Shown here: piece after piece, positions 24,881-33,926 of the stretch
Layout of the letters: each line of letters starts with the position of its first letter
Position numbering within the stretch: position 1 is the first letter of the stretch
Assembly: GCF_007004665.1 (NCBI RefSeq)
Contig: NZ_ML660063.1
Span: 62,001 to 126,000, forward strand
From: Denitrobaculum tricleocarpae
GTDB taxonomy: Bacteria; Pseudomonadota; Alphaproteobacteria; Kiloniellales; Kiloniellaceae
Direction of reading: 5' to 3'
Length of the DNA: 64,000 nt
Notes under the pieces: model-generated
Database searches by the model: none
What the model was told of the DNA's origin: nothing
Seen by the model: the letters and a program-made list of their open reading frames with translations, nothing else
Made by a program: the position numbers and the translations under genes

Positions 24881-25744
24881 ATGATACCGGGCGATTTCGA
24901 GTATTACCGACCCAACTCACTGGACGAGGCCGTTAACCTGCTTGCAACGCACGGCGATGATGCGCGTGTTCTCGCGGGCGGGCACAGCTTGATACCCATG
25001 ATGAAGCTGCGTCTCGCGGCACCGGAGCACCTGGTCGATTTGAGCAATATCGCGAGTCTGACCGGTGTTTCGGAGGAGGGCGGCAACATCTCGATCGGTG
25101 CCATGACGACGCAAACCGAGATGATCGCCTCGAAGGTTTTATCCGAAAGCTGCCCGATCATCCGCGAGACCGCGCTGCTGATCGCCGATCCCCAGGTGCG
25201 CTATTGCGGAACGCTGGGCGGCAATGTCGCCAATGGAGATCCCGGCAACGACATGCCTGCTCTGATGCAGTGCCTGGGCGCGGCCTACATCCTACAAGGC
25301 CCCGACGGCTCTCGAGAGGTCGAGGCGCGCAACTTCTACGAAGCCGCCTATTTCACCGAGATGAACGAGGGCGAAATTTTGACCGGCGTCCGCTTCCCCA
25401 AGCCCCCGGCCGGTCACGGCTATGCCTACAAAAAGCTGAAGCGGAAAGTCGGCGACTATGCAACGGCCGCGGCCGCAGTGATCCTGTCGATGAAGGACGG
25501 CAACTGCGTCTCAGCCTCCATCGCGCTGACCAATGTCGCCGATACGCCCCTCTACGCGTCGGCTGCAGCTGATGCGCTCGTGGGAACAACCATCGATGCA
25601 ACAGCGGTCGATCAGGCCGTCGCGCTTGCGGAAGGCATCACCGAGCCGGCGTCCGATGGCCGGGGGCCGGCCGAGTACCGCACCAAGATGGCGGGCGTGA
25701 TGGTGCGCCGGGCGATTCAGGAAGCCAGGGAGCGGGCGCAATGA
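24881..25744 (+). CDS. coxM: Aerobic CO dehydrogenase, medium FAD subunit
   Basis: The 287-residue flavoprotein passes electrons from the 2Fe-2S subunit to the quinone pool. Two FAD-binding motifs are intact: LAGGHSLIPMMKLRL (residues 31-45) and YCGTLGGNVANGDPGND. The C-terminal domain (YRTKMAGVMVRRAIQEA) is typical of the xanthine-dehydrogenase FAD family. GAGGAG precedes the ATG. The order M-S-L is that of genuine CO dehydrogenase operons. It starts the structural part of the cluster after the repeat-containing intergenic region. Confidence 0.94.
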   Translation: MIPGDFEYYRPNSLDEAVNLLATHGDDARVLAGGHSLIPMMKLRLAAPEHLVDLSNIASLTGVSEEGGNISIGAMTTQTEMIASKVLSESCPIIRETALLIADPQVRYCGTLGGNVANGDPGNDMPALMQCLGAAYILQGPDGSREVEARNFYEAAYFTEMNEGEILTGVRFPKPPAGHGYAYKKLKRKVGDYATAAAAVILSMKDGNCVSASIALTNVADTPLYASAAADALVGTTIDATAVDQAVALAEGITEPASDGRGPAEYRTKMAGVMVRRAIQEARERAQ

Positions 25745-25796
25745 GAAAGACACCAGAGAACCGGGACTGTGACATTGCGATCGGGAGAACGGAAAC

Positions 25797-26294
25797 ATGA
25801 GTAAGCAGCAAGTCAAAATGACCGTGAACGGGACCGAGGTTTCCGGTGAGGTCGAGGGGCGCACGCTTCTCATCCATTTCCTGCGGGAGAACCTTGGGCT
25901 GACCGGTCCGCATATCGGTTGCGAAACCAGCCATTGCGGCGCCTGCACGGTGGACCTCGACGGCCGCTCGGTAAAATCCTGCACGATGTTCGCGGTTCAG
26001 GCCCAGGATTCCGATATCACCACGGTCGAAGGCATGGCCGCCGCCGATGGAACCCTCCACGCGATCCAGGAGGGTTTCATGCAGGAGCACGGACTGCAGT
26101 GCGGGTTCTGTACGCCGGGCATGATCATGCGCACACACCGTCTGCTCCAGGAAAACCCCAACCCGACCGATGAGGAAATCCGCTGGGGCATCTCAGGCAA
26201 CCTCTGCCGCTGCACCGGCTACCAGAATATCGTCAAGGCCGTGCGTTACGCGGCCAAGAAGCTGAACGAGACCACGCGGGAGGCGGCTGAATAA
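25797..26294 (+). CDS. coxS: Aerobic CO dehydrogenase, small 2Fe-2S subunit
   Basis: The 165-residue protein has an N-terminal plant-type ferredoxin domain with Cys42, Cys47, Cys50 and Cys62 ([17 protein letters not shown]). A four-helix domain carries Cys102, Cys105, Cys137 and Cys139 ([11 protein letters not shown] and [11 protein letters not shown]). It carries electrons from the Mo-Cu centre to CoxM. GGAG precedes the ATG by 9 nt. Its stop codon overlaps the coxL start by one base (TAATG), so the two are translationally coupled. Confidence 0.96.
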   Translation: MSKQQVKMTVNGTEVSGEVEGRTLLIHFLRENLGLTGPHIGCETSHCGACTVDLDGRSVKSCTMFAVQAQDSDITTVEGMAAADGTLHAIQEGFMQEHGLQCGFCTPGMIMRTHRLLQENPNPTDEEIRWGISGNLCRCTGYQNIVKAVRYAAKKLNETTREAAE

Positions 26295-28717
26295 TGAGTG
26301 ATGCAGCAACAATGACACTGGAAGAGCGTGAAGCGACTCTCGGCGGTGTCGGCACGGCCCGCAAGCGCAAGGAAGACGTCCGCTTTATCCAGGGTGCCGG
26401 AAACTACGTCGACGACGTAAAGCTGCCGGGCATGGTGTTCGGAGACTTTGTGCGCAGTCCTTACGCCCACGCCCGCATCAAGTCGATCAATGCCGAGGCG
26501 GCGCTGGCGGTGCCGGGCGTGAAGGCGGTCCTGACCGCGGCGGATCTGAAACCCCTGAACCTGCATTACATGCCGACCCTGGCGGGCGACGTTCAGGCCG
26601 TTCTGGCGGAAGAGAAGGTGCTGTTCCAGAACCAGGAAGTCGCTTTCGTCATCGCCGAGGACCGCTATATCGCGTCCGATGCGGCGGAGCTGGTCGAAGT
26701 GGACTACGAGGAACTGCCGCCCATCGTCGATGCTTTCAAGGCCATGGACGAGGGGGCGATCTGCCTGCGCGAGGACATTCAGGGCAAGACCGAAGGCGCC
26801 CATGGCGCGCGACGGCACGACAACCACATCTTCACCTGGGAGATCGGCGATAAAGAGGGCGCGGACAAGGCTCTCGCGGACGGCGAGGTCACGGTCAAGG
26901 AACTGGTCACCTATCAGCGGGTCCATCCTTCGCCGCTGGAGACCTGTGCGTCGATTGCTTCCATGGACAAGATCAAGGGCGAACTGACGCTCTACGGCAC
27001 CTTCCAGGCGCCGCATGTGGTGCGCACGGTCGCTTCTCTTCTGTCGGGCATTCCCGAGCACAAGATCCGTGTCATCGCGCCGGATATCGGCGGCGGCTTT
27101 GGCAACAAGGTTGGGGTTTATCCCGGCTATGTCTGCTCCATCGTGGCCTCGATCGTTCTGGGCGTTCCGGTGAAGTGGGTCGAGGACCGGATTGAAAACC
27201 TCTCGTCGACCGCCTTTGCCCGCGACTACCACATGACCGGCGAACTGGCGGCGACGAAAGACGGCAAGATCACCGGCCTGAAGTGCCACGTCCTGGCCGA
27301 TCACGGCGCCTTCGACGCCTGTGCCGATCCCACCAAGTGGCCGGCGGGTTTCTTCAATATCTGCACCGGGTCTTATGACATTCCGGTGGCCCATGTCTCG
27401 GTCGATGGCGTTTACACCAACAAGGCGCCGGGGGGCGTGGCCTACCGCTGTTCTTTCCGGGTGACCGAAGCGGCTTACATGATCGAACGCATGATGGATG
27501 TGCTGGCACAGAAGCTGGAGATGGATCCGGCGGAACTGCGCCTGAAGAACTTCGTTCAGCCGGCGCAGTTCCCCTACAACTCGGCGCTTGGCTGGGAGTA
27601 CGACAGCGGCGATTATCCCACCGCCATGAACCAGATGATGCAGGCGGTGGACTATGCCGGCCTGCGCCGCGAGCAGGCGGAACAGCGCGAGAAGGTGGCT
27701 CGGGGCGACAGCCGCACGCTGATGGGCATTGGGGTTTCTTTCTTCACCGAGATCGTTGGCGCGGGTCCGAGCCGCAACTGCGATATCCTCGGCGTGGCCA
27801 TGTTCGATTCCTGCGAGATCAGGGTGCATCCGACCGGCAGCGCCATCGCCCGCCTGGGGACCAAGTCTCAGGGGCAGGCGCACGAAACCACCTATGCGCA
27901 GATCCTGGCGACCGAGATCGGAATCCCGTCCGAGGACATCGGGATCGAAGAGGGCGACACCGATACCGCGCCTTACGGTCTGGGGACCTACGGCTCGCGT
28001 TCGACCCCGGTGGCGGGTGCCGCCGCCGCGCGGGTGGGCCGGAAAATCCGGGCCAAGGCACAGAAGATCGCGGCGCATCTGCTCGAGGTCGCGGAAGGCG
28101 ATCTGGAGTGGGAGATTGACCGCTTCAAGGTCAAGGGCCTGCCAGAGAAGGAGGCGACCATGAAGGAGATCGCCTGGGCCGCCTACAACAACCTTCCCGA
28201 GGGCATGGAGCCGGGACTGGAAGCGGTCGACTACTACGATCCGCCCAACATGACCTATCCTTTCGGCGCCTATCTTTGTGTTGCGGATATCGATGTGGAT
28301 ACCGGCGAAACTTCCATCCGGCGCTTCTATGCCCTCGACGATTGCGGCACGCGGATCAATCCCATGGTGATCGAAGGGCAGGTCCACGGCGGCCTGACCG
28401 AAGCCTTCGGCATCGCCATGGGGCAGGAGATCGCCTACGACGAATTGGGCAACGTTCAGGGCGCGAGCCTGATGGACTACTTCCTGCCGACGGCGGTCGA
28501 GACCCCGGTTTGGGAAACCGACTTTACCGTGACCCCAAGCCCGCATCATCCGATCGGCGCGAAGGGTGTCGGCGAGAGCCCGAACGTCGGTGGTGTGCCC
28601 GCCTTCTCCAACGCCGTGATTGATGCCTTCTCGCATCTGGGTGTGAAGCATATGCCGATGCCGCATACGGCCTGGCGGGTGTGGCAACAGTGCCATGAGC
28701 TCGGTCTCACCAAGTAA
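26294..28717 (+). CDS. coxL: Aerobic CO dehydrogenase, large Mo-Cu subunit, form I
   Basis: The 807-residue catalytic subunit holds molybdopterin-cytosine dinucleotide and the Mo-S-Cu centre that oxidises CO with water to CO2. The active-site loop reads AYRCSFR (Ala383-Arg389, Cu ligand Cys386). This is the form I sequence; the form II homologues of uncertain substrate read AYRGAGR. The catalytic Glu of the C-terminal GVGES motif is Glu761. IGGGFGNKVGVYPGY and SQGQAHETTYAQI are molybdenum-cofactor contacts. Length and subunit order match characterised enzymes. This residue-level match makes true CO oxidation very likely. Confidence 0.97.
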   Translation: MSDAATMTLEEREATLGGVGTARKRKEDVRFIQGAGNYVDDVKLPGMVFGDFVRSPYAHARIKSINAEAALAVPGVKAVLTAADLKPLNLHYMPTLAGDVQAVLAEEKVLFQNQEVAFVIAEDRYIASDAAELVEVDYEELPPIVDAFKAMDEGAICLREDIQGKTEGAHGARRHDNHIFTWEIGDKEGADKALADGEVTVKELVTYQRVHPSPLETCASIASMDKIKGELTLYGTFQAPHVVRTVASLLSGIPEHKIRVIAPDIGGGFGNKVGVYPGYVCSIVASIVLGVPVKWVEDRIENLSSTAFARDYHMTGELAATKDGKITGLKCHVLADHGAFDACADPTKWPAGFFNICTGSYDIPVAHVSVDGVYTNKAPGGVAYRCSFRVTEAAYMIERMMDVLAQKLEMDPAELRLKNFVQPAQFPYNSALGWEYDSGDYPTAMNQMMQAVDYAGLRREQAEQREKVARGDSRTLMGIGVSFFTEIVGAGPSRNCDILGVAMFDSCEIRVHPTGSAIARLGTKSQGQAHETTYAQILATEIGIPSEDIGIEEGDTDTAPYGLGTYGSRSTPVAGAAAARVGRKIRAKAQKIAAHLLEVAEGDLEWEIDRFKVKGLPEKEATMKEIAWAAYNNLPEGMEPGLEAVDYYDPPNMTYPFGAYLCVADIDVDTGETSIRRFYALDDCGTRINPMVIEGQVHGGLTEAFGIAMGQEIAYDELGNVQGASLMDYFLPTAVETPVWETDFTVTPSPHHPIGAKGVGESPNVGGVPAFSNAVIDAFSHLGVKHMPMPHTAWRVWQQCHELGLTK

Positions 28718-28746
28718 AGGGAAGCGTTGAGGCTAGGGAGGCGGCG

Positions 28747-29628
28747 ATGAAAAAGGAGCGCGAAAACATCCTGCGGCAATTTGCTGAGACAGGTTATGTC
28801 GCCGATCCCCAGCTCGCCATGGCGGTGCTCATGATGCAGCGGCTGCAGCGTCCGCTGCTGCTGGAAGGCGACGCCGGTGTCGGAAAGACCGAGGTCGGTA
28901 AGGGTCTTGCGCGTATTCTGGATACCCGCCTGATCCGCCTGCAGTGCTACGAGGGCCTGGATGCCAACGCCGCAATCTATGAATGGAACTATCAGCGCCA
29001 GTTGCTTGCTATCAAGATCTGGGAGCAGGAGGAGGCCAGTACCACGGAGAAGGAAGAGCACATCTTCCAGAAGGACTTTCTGCTGCAACGGCCTTTGCTG
29101 GAGGCGATCAGTCAAGAGACGGCGCCGGTCCTGCTGATCGACGAGATCGACCGGGCGGACGAGGAATTCGAGGCCTTCCTGCTTGAAGTCCTCTCCGACT
29201 TCCAGATTTCGATCCCCGAGTTGGGGACCATCGAGGCGAAGTCGATTCCCTATGTTGTCCTGACCTCCAACGGCACGCGCGAGCTCTCCGACGCCCTGCG
29301 GCGGCGCTGCCTCTATCACTACGTGGAGTATCCCGACGAAGGGAAGGAAGTGCGCATTCTGCAGGCCCGCATGCCCGGTATCGATCTGCGGCTGGCCGGG
29401 CAGGTGGTGCGTTTCGTTCAAGCGATCCGCAAGGAAGATATCGACAAGAAACCCGGCGTGGCCGAGACGCTGGACTGGGCGGCGGCGCTGGTGGGACTGG
29501 AAGTCGATGACCTTCGCGCCGATTCTGAAGTTGTGCATGAGAGTCTGCTCTGTCTGCTGAAGACCGATCATGACCGGCGGGCGATCTCCGGTGAGGTCAC
29601 CGAGCGCATTGTCGGCAAAGTGGCCTGA
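28747..29628 (+). CDS. coxD: CoxD AAA+ ATPase (MoxR family)
   Basis: The 293-residue AAA+ ATPase has Walker A in EGDAGVGKTEVG (residues 40-51), Walker B in VLLIDEIDRADEE (Asp132-Glu133), sensor 1 near VVLTSNGTRELSDALRRRC, and the arginine finger region after it. In Oligotropha, CoxD is needed to build the sulfurated Mo-Cu centre of CoxL, acting with the VWA protein CoxE. It begins 30 nt after coxL, and coxE starts 3 nt after its stop. Confidence 0.95.
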   Translation: MKKERENILRQFAETGYVADPQLAMAVLMMQRLQRPLLLEGDAGVGKTEVGKGLARILDTRLIRLQCYEGLDANAAIYEWNYQRQLLAIKIWEQEEASTTEKEEHIFQKDFLLQRPLLEAISQETAPVLLIDEIDRADEEFEAFLLEVLSDFQISIPELGTIEAKSIPYVVLTSNGTRELSDALRRRCLYHYVEYPDEGKEVRILQARMPGIDLRLAGQVVRFVQAIRKEDIDKKPGVAETLDWAAALVGLEVDDLRADSEVVHESLLCLLKTDHDRRAISGEVTERIVGKVA

Positions 29629-29631
29629 GCC

Positions 29632-30819
29632 ATGCCCGCAGCTCAAACCTCGAGCACTTTGCCCATGCCGCCCGGACCGCTGGTCCGCATGGTGGGCTTT
29701 TTGCGCAGGCTTCGCGATAATGGCTTCGCTGTCGGCACCGCGGAAATGCGCGATGCGGCGAAGTTCCTGGACGAGGGCGATATGCCTGCGATGGACGAAC
29801 TGCGCCAGGGTACGCGTGCGCTGCTTTGTACGACGCCGGAGGACTGGACGCGGTTCGACGAGATTTTCGATGCTTATTGGTTCCGCTTCGGCGTCAAGCG
29901 CGTGGTTGCGGTCAGTGGGACCGGCCAGCAGGGACTGCGCCGCCTGCCGGGCAGCGGGCCAAAGGCTAAACCCAGCGTGCTGGCGGCGGCAGTCGAGCGG
30001 ACAGCCGGGAAAAGCGGTAGCAGCCCCGGGCAGCCGGGCAGCCGGCAAGGAGGCGCCAGCCAGGCGGAGTCTCTCGAGAAAGCCGATTTGCGGCAGATCA
30101 ACGATCCCAACGAGCTGGCGCGGGTTCACGCTCTTACCGCGCGTCTCGCCGAGCGCATGCGCAGCCGTCTTTCGCGGCGGGAGCGGGAGCGGCGCAAAGG
30201 CAGGCGGATCGATCTGCGCAGAACCATTCACCGGAACATTGCGCACGGCGGCACGCCGATCGAACTCTTCAAGCGGCAGCGCCGGGACAAGCCGCTGCGG
30301 CTCGTGGTCTTGTTGGATGTGTCGGGATCCATGAACCACTACAGCCTCTTTTTCCTGCGCTTTATTCTGGGTGTCCTGGACAATTTCCGGCAGGCGGAGG
30401 CCTTCGTCTTCCACACCCGTCTGGTGCAAATCTCGGAGACTCTGAAGGAACGCAACGCGGAGAGAGCGCTGGAACGCATGACCCTGATCTCCCAGGGATG
30501 GAGCGGCGGGACCAAGATCGGCGAGAGCCTGGAGGCCTTTAATCGCCAGCACGCGGCGCGTGTTCTGAACTCGCGCAGTGTCGTGATGCTGGTCAGCGAT
30601 GGTTACGACACCGGCGATCCGGAGAAGCTGGGGGAGTCCCTGGCAAAACTGCGCAGGCGCTGCAAGCGCATCGTCTGGCTCAATCCCATGATCGGCTGGT
30701 CCGGCTATGAACCGGTGGCCGGCGGCATGGCGGCGGCCTTGCCGCACATCGATCTCTTTGCACCGGCCCATAACCTGGAGAGCCTGGCGGCCCTCGAACC
30801 CTATCTGGCGAAACTGTGA
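29632..30819 (+). CDS. coxE: CoxE, VWA-domain CO dehydrogenase maturation protein
   Basis: The 395-residue protein ends in a von Willebrand A domain with an intact metal site (VVLLDVSGSMNHYS, Asp229-x-Ser-x-Ser, then SQGWSGGTKIGESL and LVSDGYDTGDPEKL). The N-terminal half contains VRMVGFLRRLRDNGFAVG, common in CoxE, and a low-complexity Gly/Ser/Pro linker. Such proteins pair with MoxR ATPases (here CoxD) as a chaperone-like remodelling complex acting on CoxL. Its stop overlaps the coxF start. Confidence 0.93.
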   Translation: MPAAQTSSTLPMPPGPLVRMVGFLRRLRDNGFAVGTAEMRDAAKFLDEGDMPAMDELRQGTRALLCTTPEDWTRFDEIFDAYWFRFGVKRVVAVSGTGQQGLRRLPGSGPKAKPSVLAAAVERTAGKSGSSPGQPGSRQGGASQAESLEKADLRQINDPNELARVHALTARLAERMRSRLSRRERERRKGRRIDLRRTIHRNIAHGGTPIELFKRQRRDKPLRLVVLLDVSGSMNHYSLFFLRFILGVLDNFRQAEAFVFHTRLVQISETLKERNAERALERMTLISQGWSGGTKIGESLEAFNRQHAARVLNSRSVVMLVSDGYDTGDPEKLGESLAKLRRRCKRIVWLNPMIGWSGYEPVAGGMAAALPHIDLFAPAHNLESLAALEPYLAKL

Positions 30820-31685
30820 TGACGAGTCCCGCAGGCAAAAAAGACATCATCGATGAGATGGCCCGGCTGCGCGCCAGCGGTGAGGCTTTCGCGCTTGCCA
30901 CAGTGGTGCGGACCCAGGATGCCACGTCCGCCAAGGCGGGCGCCAAGGCGATTGTGCGCCGCGGCGGCGAGATCGTCGGCTGGATCGGCTCGGGCTGCGT
31001 CCAGGGCGCGGTGCGCAAGACCGCAAAGGAAGTCCTGAGCGGCGCCGACGCGCGTCTCATCCGGGTGCGTCCCAAAGAACAGGTGGCTGCACCGGTCGAT
31101 GTGGACGGTGTCGAACTCTATAAGAGCGCCTGTCCCAGCGGCGGGACAGTTGAGATCTTTATCGAGGCCATGCTGCCGCGTCCGCAGCTCGTTGTGTTAG
31201 GTCTGTCGCCGGTCGGCGTCGCGGTGGCGGAACTGGGGCGGCGGCTCGGCTACAGTCTTGTCGTCGTCGCGCCCGAAGAAATGCAGGCACGCTGTGCCGA
31301 CGCGGATGTCCGGGTTACGGAATATGCGCTGGAAGACCTGACCCGCCCGGAACAGTCTTTCATTGTGGTGGCGACCCAGGGGCGGCGGGACCGGGAGGCG
31401 CTAGCGGCGGCGTTGCGTTCGGCGGTTCCCTATGTCGCCTTTATCGGAAGCCGGAAGAAAGCGCAGGTGCTGACCGCCCAGATGATCGAGCAGGGGCTGG
31501 AGGAGACTCTTGCCCGGCGGTTGAAGGCGCCTGCGGGTCTCAATATCGGGGCCATCGGGCATGAGGAAATCGCGCTTTCAATCCTGGCGGAAATCACCGA
31601 ACTGCGTCGCCGCGGGGTCGGTATCGCTGTTGATGAGGAAGGCCCGGCCGCTCAAGCCTGCGGGCCGGAAAGCCAGGAGAAGTAA
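30819..31685 (+). CDS. coxF: CoxF, XdhC-like molybdenum-enzyme maturation factor
   Basis: The 288-residue XdhC/CoxI-family protein has the N-terminal domain FALATVVRTQDATSAKAGAKA followed by IGSGCVQGAV. A C-terminal Rossmann-like domain (PQLVVLGLSPVGVAVAEL, VATQGRRDREAL, YVAFIGSRKKAQVL) follows. XdhC proteins bind and help sulfurate the Mo cofactor before insertion; CoxF is needed for an active Mo-Cu centre. The ATG at 30819 shares bases with the TGA of coxE, showing coupling. The sequence between 31686 and 31785 separates it from coxG. Confidence 0.92.
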   Translation: MTSPAGKKDIIDEMARLRASGEAFALATVVRTQDATSAKAGAKAIVRRGGEIVGWIGSGCVQGAVRKTAKEVLSGADARLIRVRPKEQVAAPVDVDGVELYKSACPSGGTVEIFIEAMLPRPQLVVLGLSPVGVAVAELGRRLGYSLVVVAPEEMQARCADADVRVTEYALEDLTRPEQSFIVVATQGRRDREALAAALRSAVPYVAFIGSRKKAQVLTAQMIEQGLEETLARRLKAPAGLNIGAIGHEEIALSILAEITELRRRGVGIAVDEEGPAAQACGPESQEK

Positions 31686-31785
31686 CGGCCCGCCTGGCGG
31701 GGTTGAACTTTTGATAACTTGACAGATCTCCGGCGATCCGGAGTCTGCGGTATGTGAAATTATGTGAGGTAAGGAGAATCTGCCG

Positions 31786-32469
31786 GTGGATATGACGGGT
31801 GAATATCGGCTCAATGCGTCGCGTGAAGCGGTGTACGATGCTTTGAACGATCCGGAGATACTCAAACAGTGTATTCCCGGCTGCGAGGAGATCGAAAAGA
31901 CCTCTGATACCGAGATGACGGCAAAGGTCGTGGCCAAGGTCGGCCCGGTTAAGGCGAAGTTCAACGGCGCGGTCACCCTCTCAGATCTCAATCGTCCCGA
32001 AAGCTACAGCATCAGCGGCGAAGGCAAGGGCGGCGCCGCCGGTTTTGCGAAGGGGGGCGCCAAGGTCCGTCTGGAAGAGGATGGCGAAGGCACTTTGATG
32101 CACTACGAAGTGCATGCGGATATCGGCGGCAAACTAGCCCAGCTCGGCAGCCGTCTGATCGACGGCACGGCGAAGAAGATGGCGAAGGATTTCTTTGAAA
32201 CCTTTGCCGGACTGGTCGACGGCGGCAAGGCAGAAACTTCAGAAGCAGTGGAAGCGCAGGAGGCCGCGAAGCCCGTGGCACCCGCTGCTCCTCCCACGGA
32301 AGAAGCCGCGCCTGCGACTACCTCCGCTGCTGAGGAAGCTGCCTCCGCGCCCGCCGCGCCGCCCGCAAGCCCGCCGGAACCCGAGAAGTCCGGCGGGCTC
32401 AGCCCGATGGTCTGGGTGGTCGGTGTGATCCTGCTTGCAGCCGTGGCGGTTCTCATTAGTCTGTCCTGA
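31786..32469 (+). CDS. coxG: CoxG, SRPBCC-domain membrane anchor for CO dehydrogenase
   Basis: The 227-residue protein opens with an SRPBCC (CoxG) domain: DMTGEYRLNASREAVYDALN and ILKQCIPGCEEIEKTSDTEM. A Pro/Ala/Glu-rich linker (about residues 150-200) leads to a single C-terminal membrane helix (SPMVWVVGVILLAAVAVLI). CoxG proteins are thought to tether CO dehydrogenase to the inner membrane or deliver quinone to it. AAGGAG lies 9 nt before the GTG at 31786, which fixes the start. A 6-bp inverted repeat (CTCCGG/CCGGAG) lies upstream, near 31725. Next comes an agmatinase-family gene. Confidence 0.93.
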   Translation: MDMTGEYRLNASREAVYDALNDPEILKQCIPGCEEIEKTSDTEMTAKVVAKVGPVKAKFNGAVTLSDLNRPESYSISGEGKGGAAGFAKGGAKVRLEEDGEGTLMHYEVHADIGGKLAQLGSRLIDGTAKKMAKDFFETFAGLVDGGKAETSEAVEAQEAAKPVAPAAPPTEEAAPATTSAAEEAASAPAAPPASPPEPEKSGGLSPMVWVVGVILLAAVAVLISLS

Positions 32470-32512
32470 GAAGCGCCCCACTGGATGGGCGACGAAAGCC
32501 AGGGAGCCGCCA

Positions 32513-33493
32513 GTGAGCACTGAAGAGACGAAAACCCGATCGTTTAAACCTGTGTCAGGCGCGGTTCTGCCACGCTATGCGGGCATTCCGACCTTCATGC
32601 GTTTGCCGCACATTGCGCTGGACGATCTGTCCGATGTGGAGATCGGGGTTTGCGGCGTGCCCTGGGACGGCGGCACCACCAACCGGCCGGGTGCACGGCA
32701 CGGGCCACGGCAGATGCGCGATCTCTCGACCATGGTGCGCTCTGTCCATCACGTCTCGAAGCTGAAACCCTTCGAATTGGCCAACTGTGCCGATTTGGGG
32801 GATTCGCCGGTTAATCCGATCGATATCGAAGACACGCTGGCCCGGGTCGAGACCTACTACAAATCCATTCATGACGCTGGCGTGGTGCCCTTAACGGCGG
32901 GTGGGGATCATCTGATCACCCTGCCGGTAATGCGGGCGATCTGTGACCAGGGCCCGGTCGGCATGGTTCACTTCGATGCCCACACCGACACCTGGGACCG
33001 CTATTTCGGGGGATCGAAATACACCCACGGCACGCCTTTCCGCAGGGCGATCGAGGAAGGGCTGCTGGATCCAAAGCGCACGGTTCAGATCGGTATCCGC
33101 GGCGGCCTCTACGGCGACTTCGACAACGACTGGGGTTTGGAGCAAGGCATCAGGGTCATCACCATCGAGGAGTACTTCGATCTGGGGATCGAAGCGGTGA
33201 TCGCGGAAGCCCGCCGTGTGGTCGGCGACGGCAAAACCTATGTCAGCTTTGATGTCGACGGACTGGACCCGGTTTATGCGCCGGGCACGGGCACGCCGGA
33301 AATCGGCGGGTTCAGTACCCACGATGCCCAGCGGATGATCCGGGGACTGCGCGGCCTGGATCTGGTTGGTGGCGATGTGGTCGAGGTATCGCCGCCTTTC
33401 GATCCCAGCGGCAACACGGCTCTGGTGGGCGTGACCATCATGTTCGAGATTTTGTGTCTGCTTGCCGAATGCGTTGCGGGCCGGCGTGGTTGA
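32513..33493 (+). CDS. Agmatinase/ureohydrolase family protein
   Basis: The 326-residue arginase-fold enzyme has the binuclear Mn ligands: TAGGDHLITLP (His), MVHFDAHTDTWDRY (Asp-x-His-x-Asp) and YVSFDVDGLDPVYAPGTGTPE (Asp-x-Asp). It should hydrolyse a guanidino compound to an amine and urea. Agmatine, guanidinobutyrate and guanidinopropionate are all possible, and the sequence does not decide between them. GGGAG lies 8 nt before the GTG at 32513. It follows coxG by 43 nt and may ride on the cox transcript, though it has no known role in CO oxidation. Confidence 0.9.
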   Translation: MSTEETKTRSFKPVSGAVLPRYAGIPTFMRLPHIALDDLSDVEIGVCGVPWDGGTTNRPGARHGPRQMRDLSTMVRSVHHVSKLKPFELANCADLGDSPVNPIDIEDTLARVETYYKSIHDAGVVPLTAGGDHLITLPVMRAICDQGPVGMVHFDAHTDTWDRYFGGSKYTHGTPFRRAIEEGLLDPKRTVQIGIRGGLYGDFDNDWGLEQGIRVITIEEYFDLGIEAVIAEARRVVGDGKTYVSFDVDGLDPVYAPGTGTPEIGGFSTHDAQRMIRGLRGLDLVGGDVVEVSPPFDPSGNTALVGVTIMFEILCLLAECVAGRRG

Positions 33494-33497
33494 GCAC

Positions 33498-33926
33498 CTA
33501 AACAGGTTTGGCCACGGCCAGGATCGCGACAATGAGAAAGCTCGCAACCGTGACCGGTCCCGCAAAGCGCAGGAACGAGTTTGGCGACGCGTTCAAAATA
33601 CCTGTCCGACGCCGCAACCGGCCTGAGAGGGCGCCGTGCAGCGCCGAGAGCAGTGTGATAATCACCAGCTTAATCCAAAGCCAGGGTGCGCTGAACCAGT
33701 CTCCCTGAGCGGCGAGGGCGATGCCGAAAACCCAGGCAAGCAGCATCGCCGGTGACGTCACCCAGCGGTTCCAGCGCGATATCGCATCGATCAATGGGGA
33801 GGGCGCGGCTGCGCCGCCGCCGCTGGCCGCCGGCAGGCTTGAGACAGCAAGCGACAATATCAGCATGCCCCCGATCCAGACGGCGAAGGTGGTGACATGG
33901 AAGGCCTTAAGCCAGAGGTACTCCAT
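33498..33926 (-). CDS. CopD/HemJ-like four-helix membrane protein
   Basis: The 142-residue membrane protein has about four helices (YLWLKAFHVTTFAVWIGGML, AMLLAWVFGIALAA, IKLVIITLLSALHGALSG and VTVASFLIVAILAV). The first-helix His and the SALHG His, with RWNRW between, recall HemJ-type protoporphyrinogen oxidases and CopD-family haem/copper membrane proteins. I cannot separate these two options. ATG 33926 overlaps the end of the DUF3817 gene by 20 nt; an ATG at 33968 would overlap more. It is the last gene of an ArsR-led minus-strand set. Confidence 0.7.
   Translation of the reverse strand: MEYLWLKAFHVTTFAVWIGGMLILSLAVSSLPAASGGGAAAPSPLIDAISRWNRWVTSPAMLLAWVFGIALAAQGDWFSAPWLWIKLVIITLLSALHGALSGRLRRRTGILNASPNSFLRFAGPVTVASFLIVAILAVAKPV

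Noticed and set aside
26246-28696. Long open frame of over 800 codons on the minus strand opposite coxL
   Set aside because: It is the complement of coxL codon structure in GC-rich DNA. The plus strand encodes a complete conserved enzyme, and the minus product has His/Arg/Gly-rich composition without any domain.
28546-30771. Open frame of about 740 codons on the minus strand opposite coxD and coxE
   Set aside because: Same artefact as opposite coxL; it spans the boundaries of two real genes and has no ribosome binding site or family likeness.
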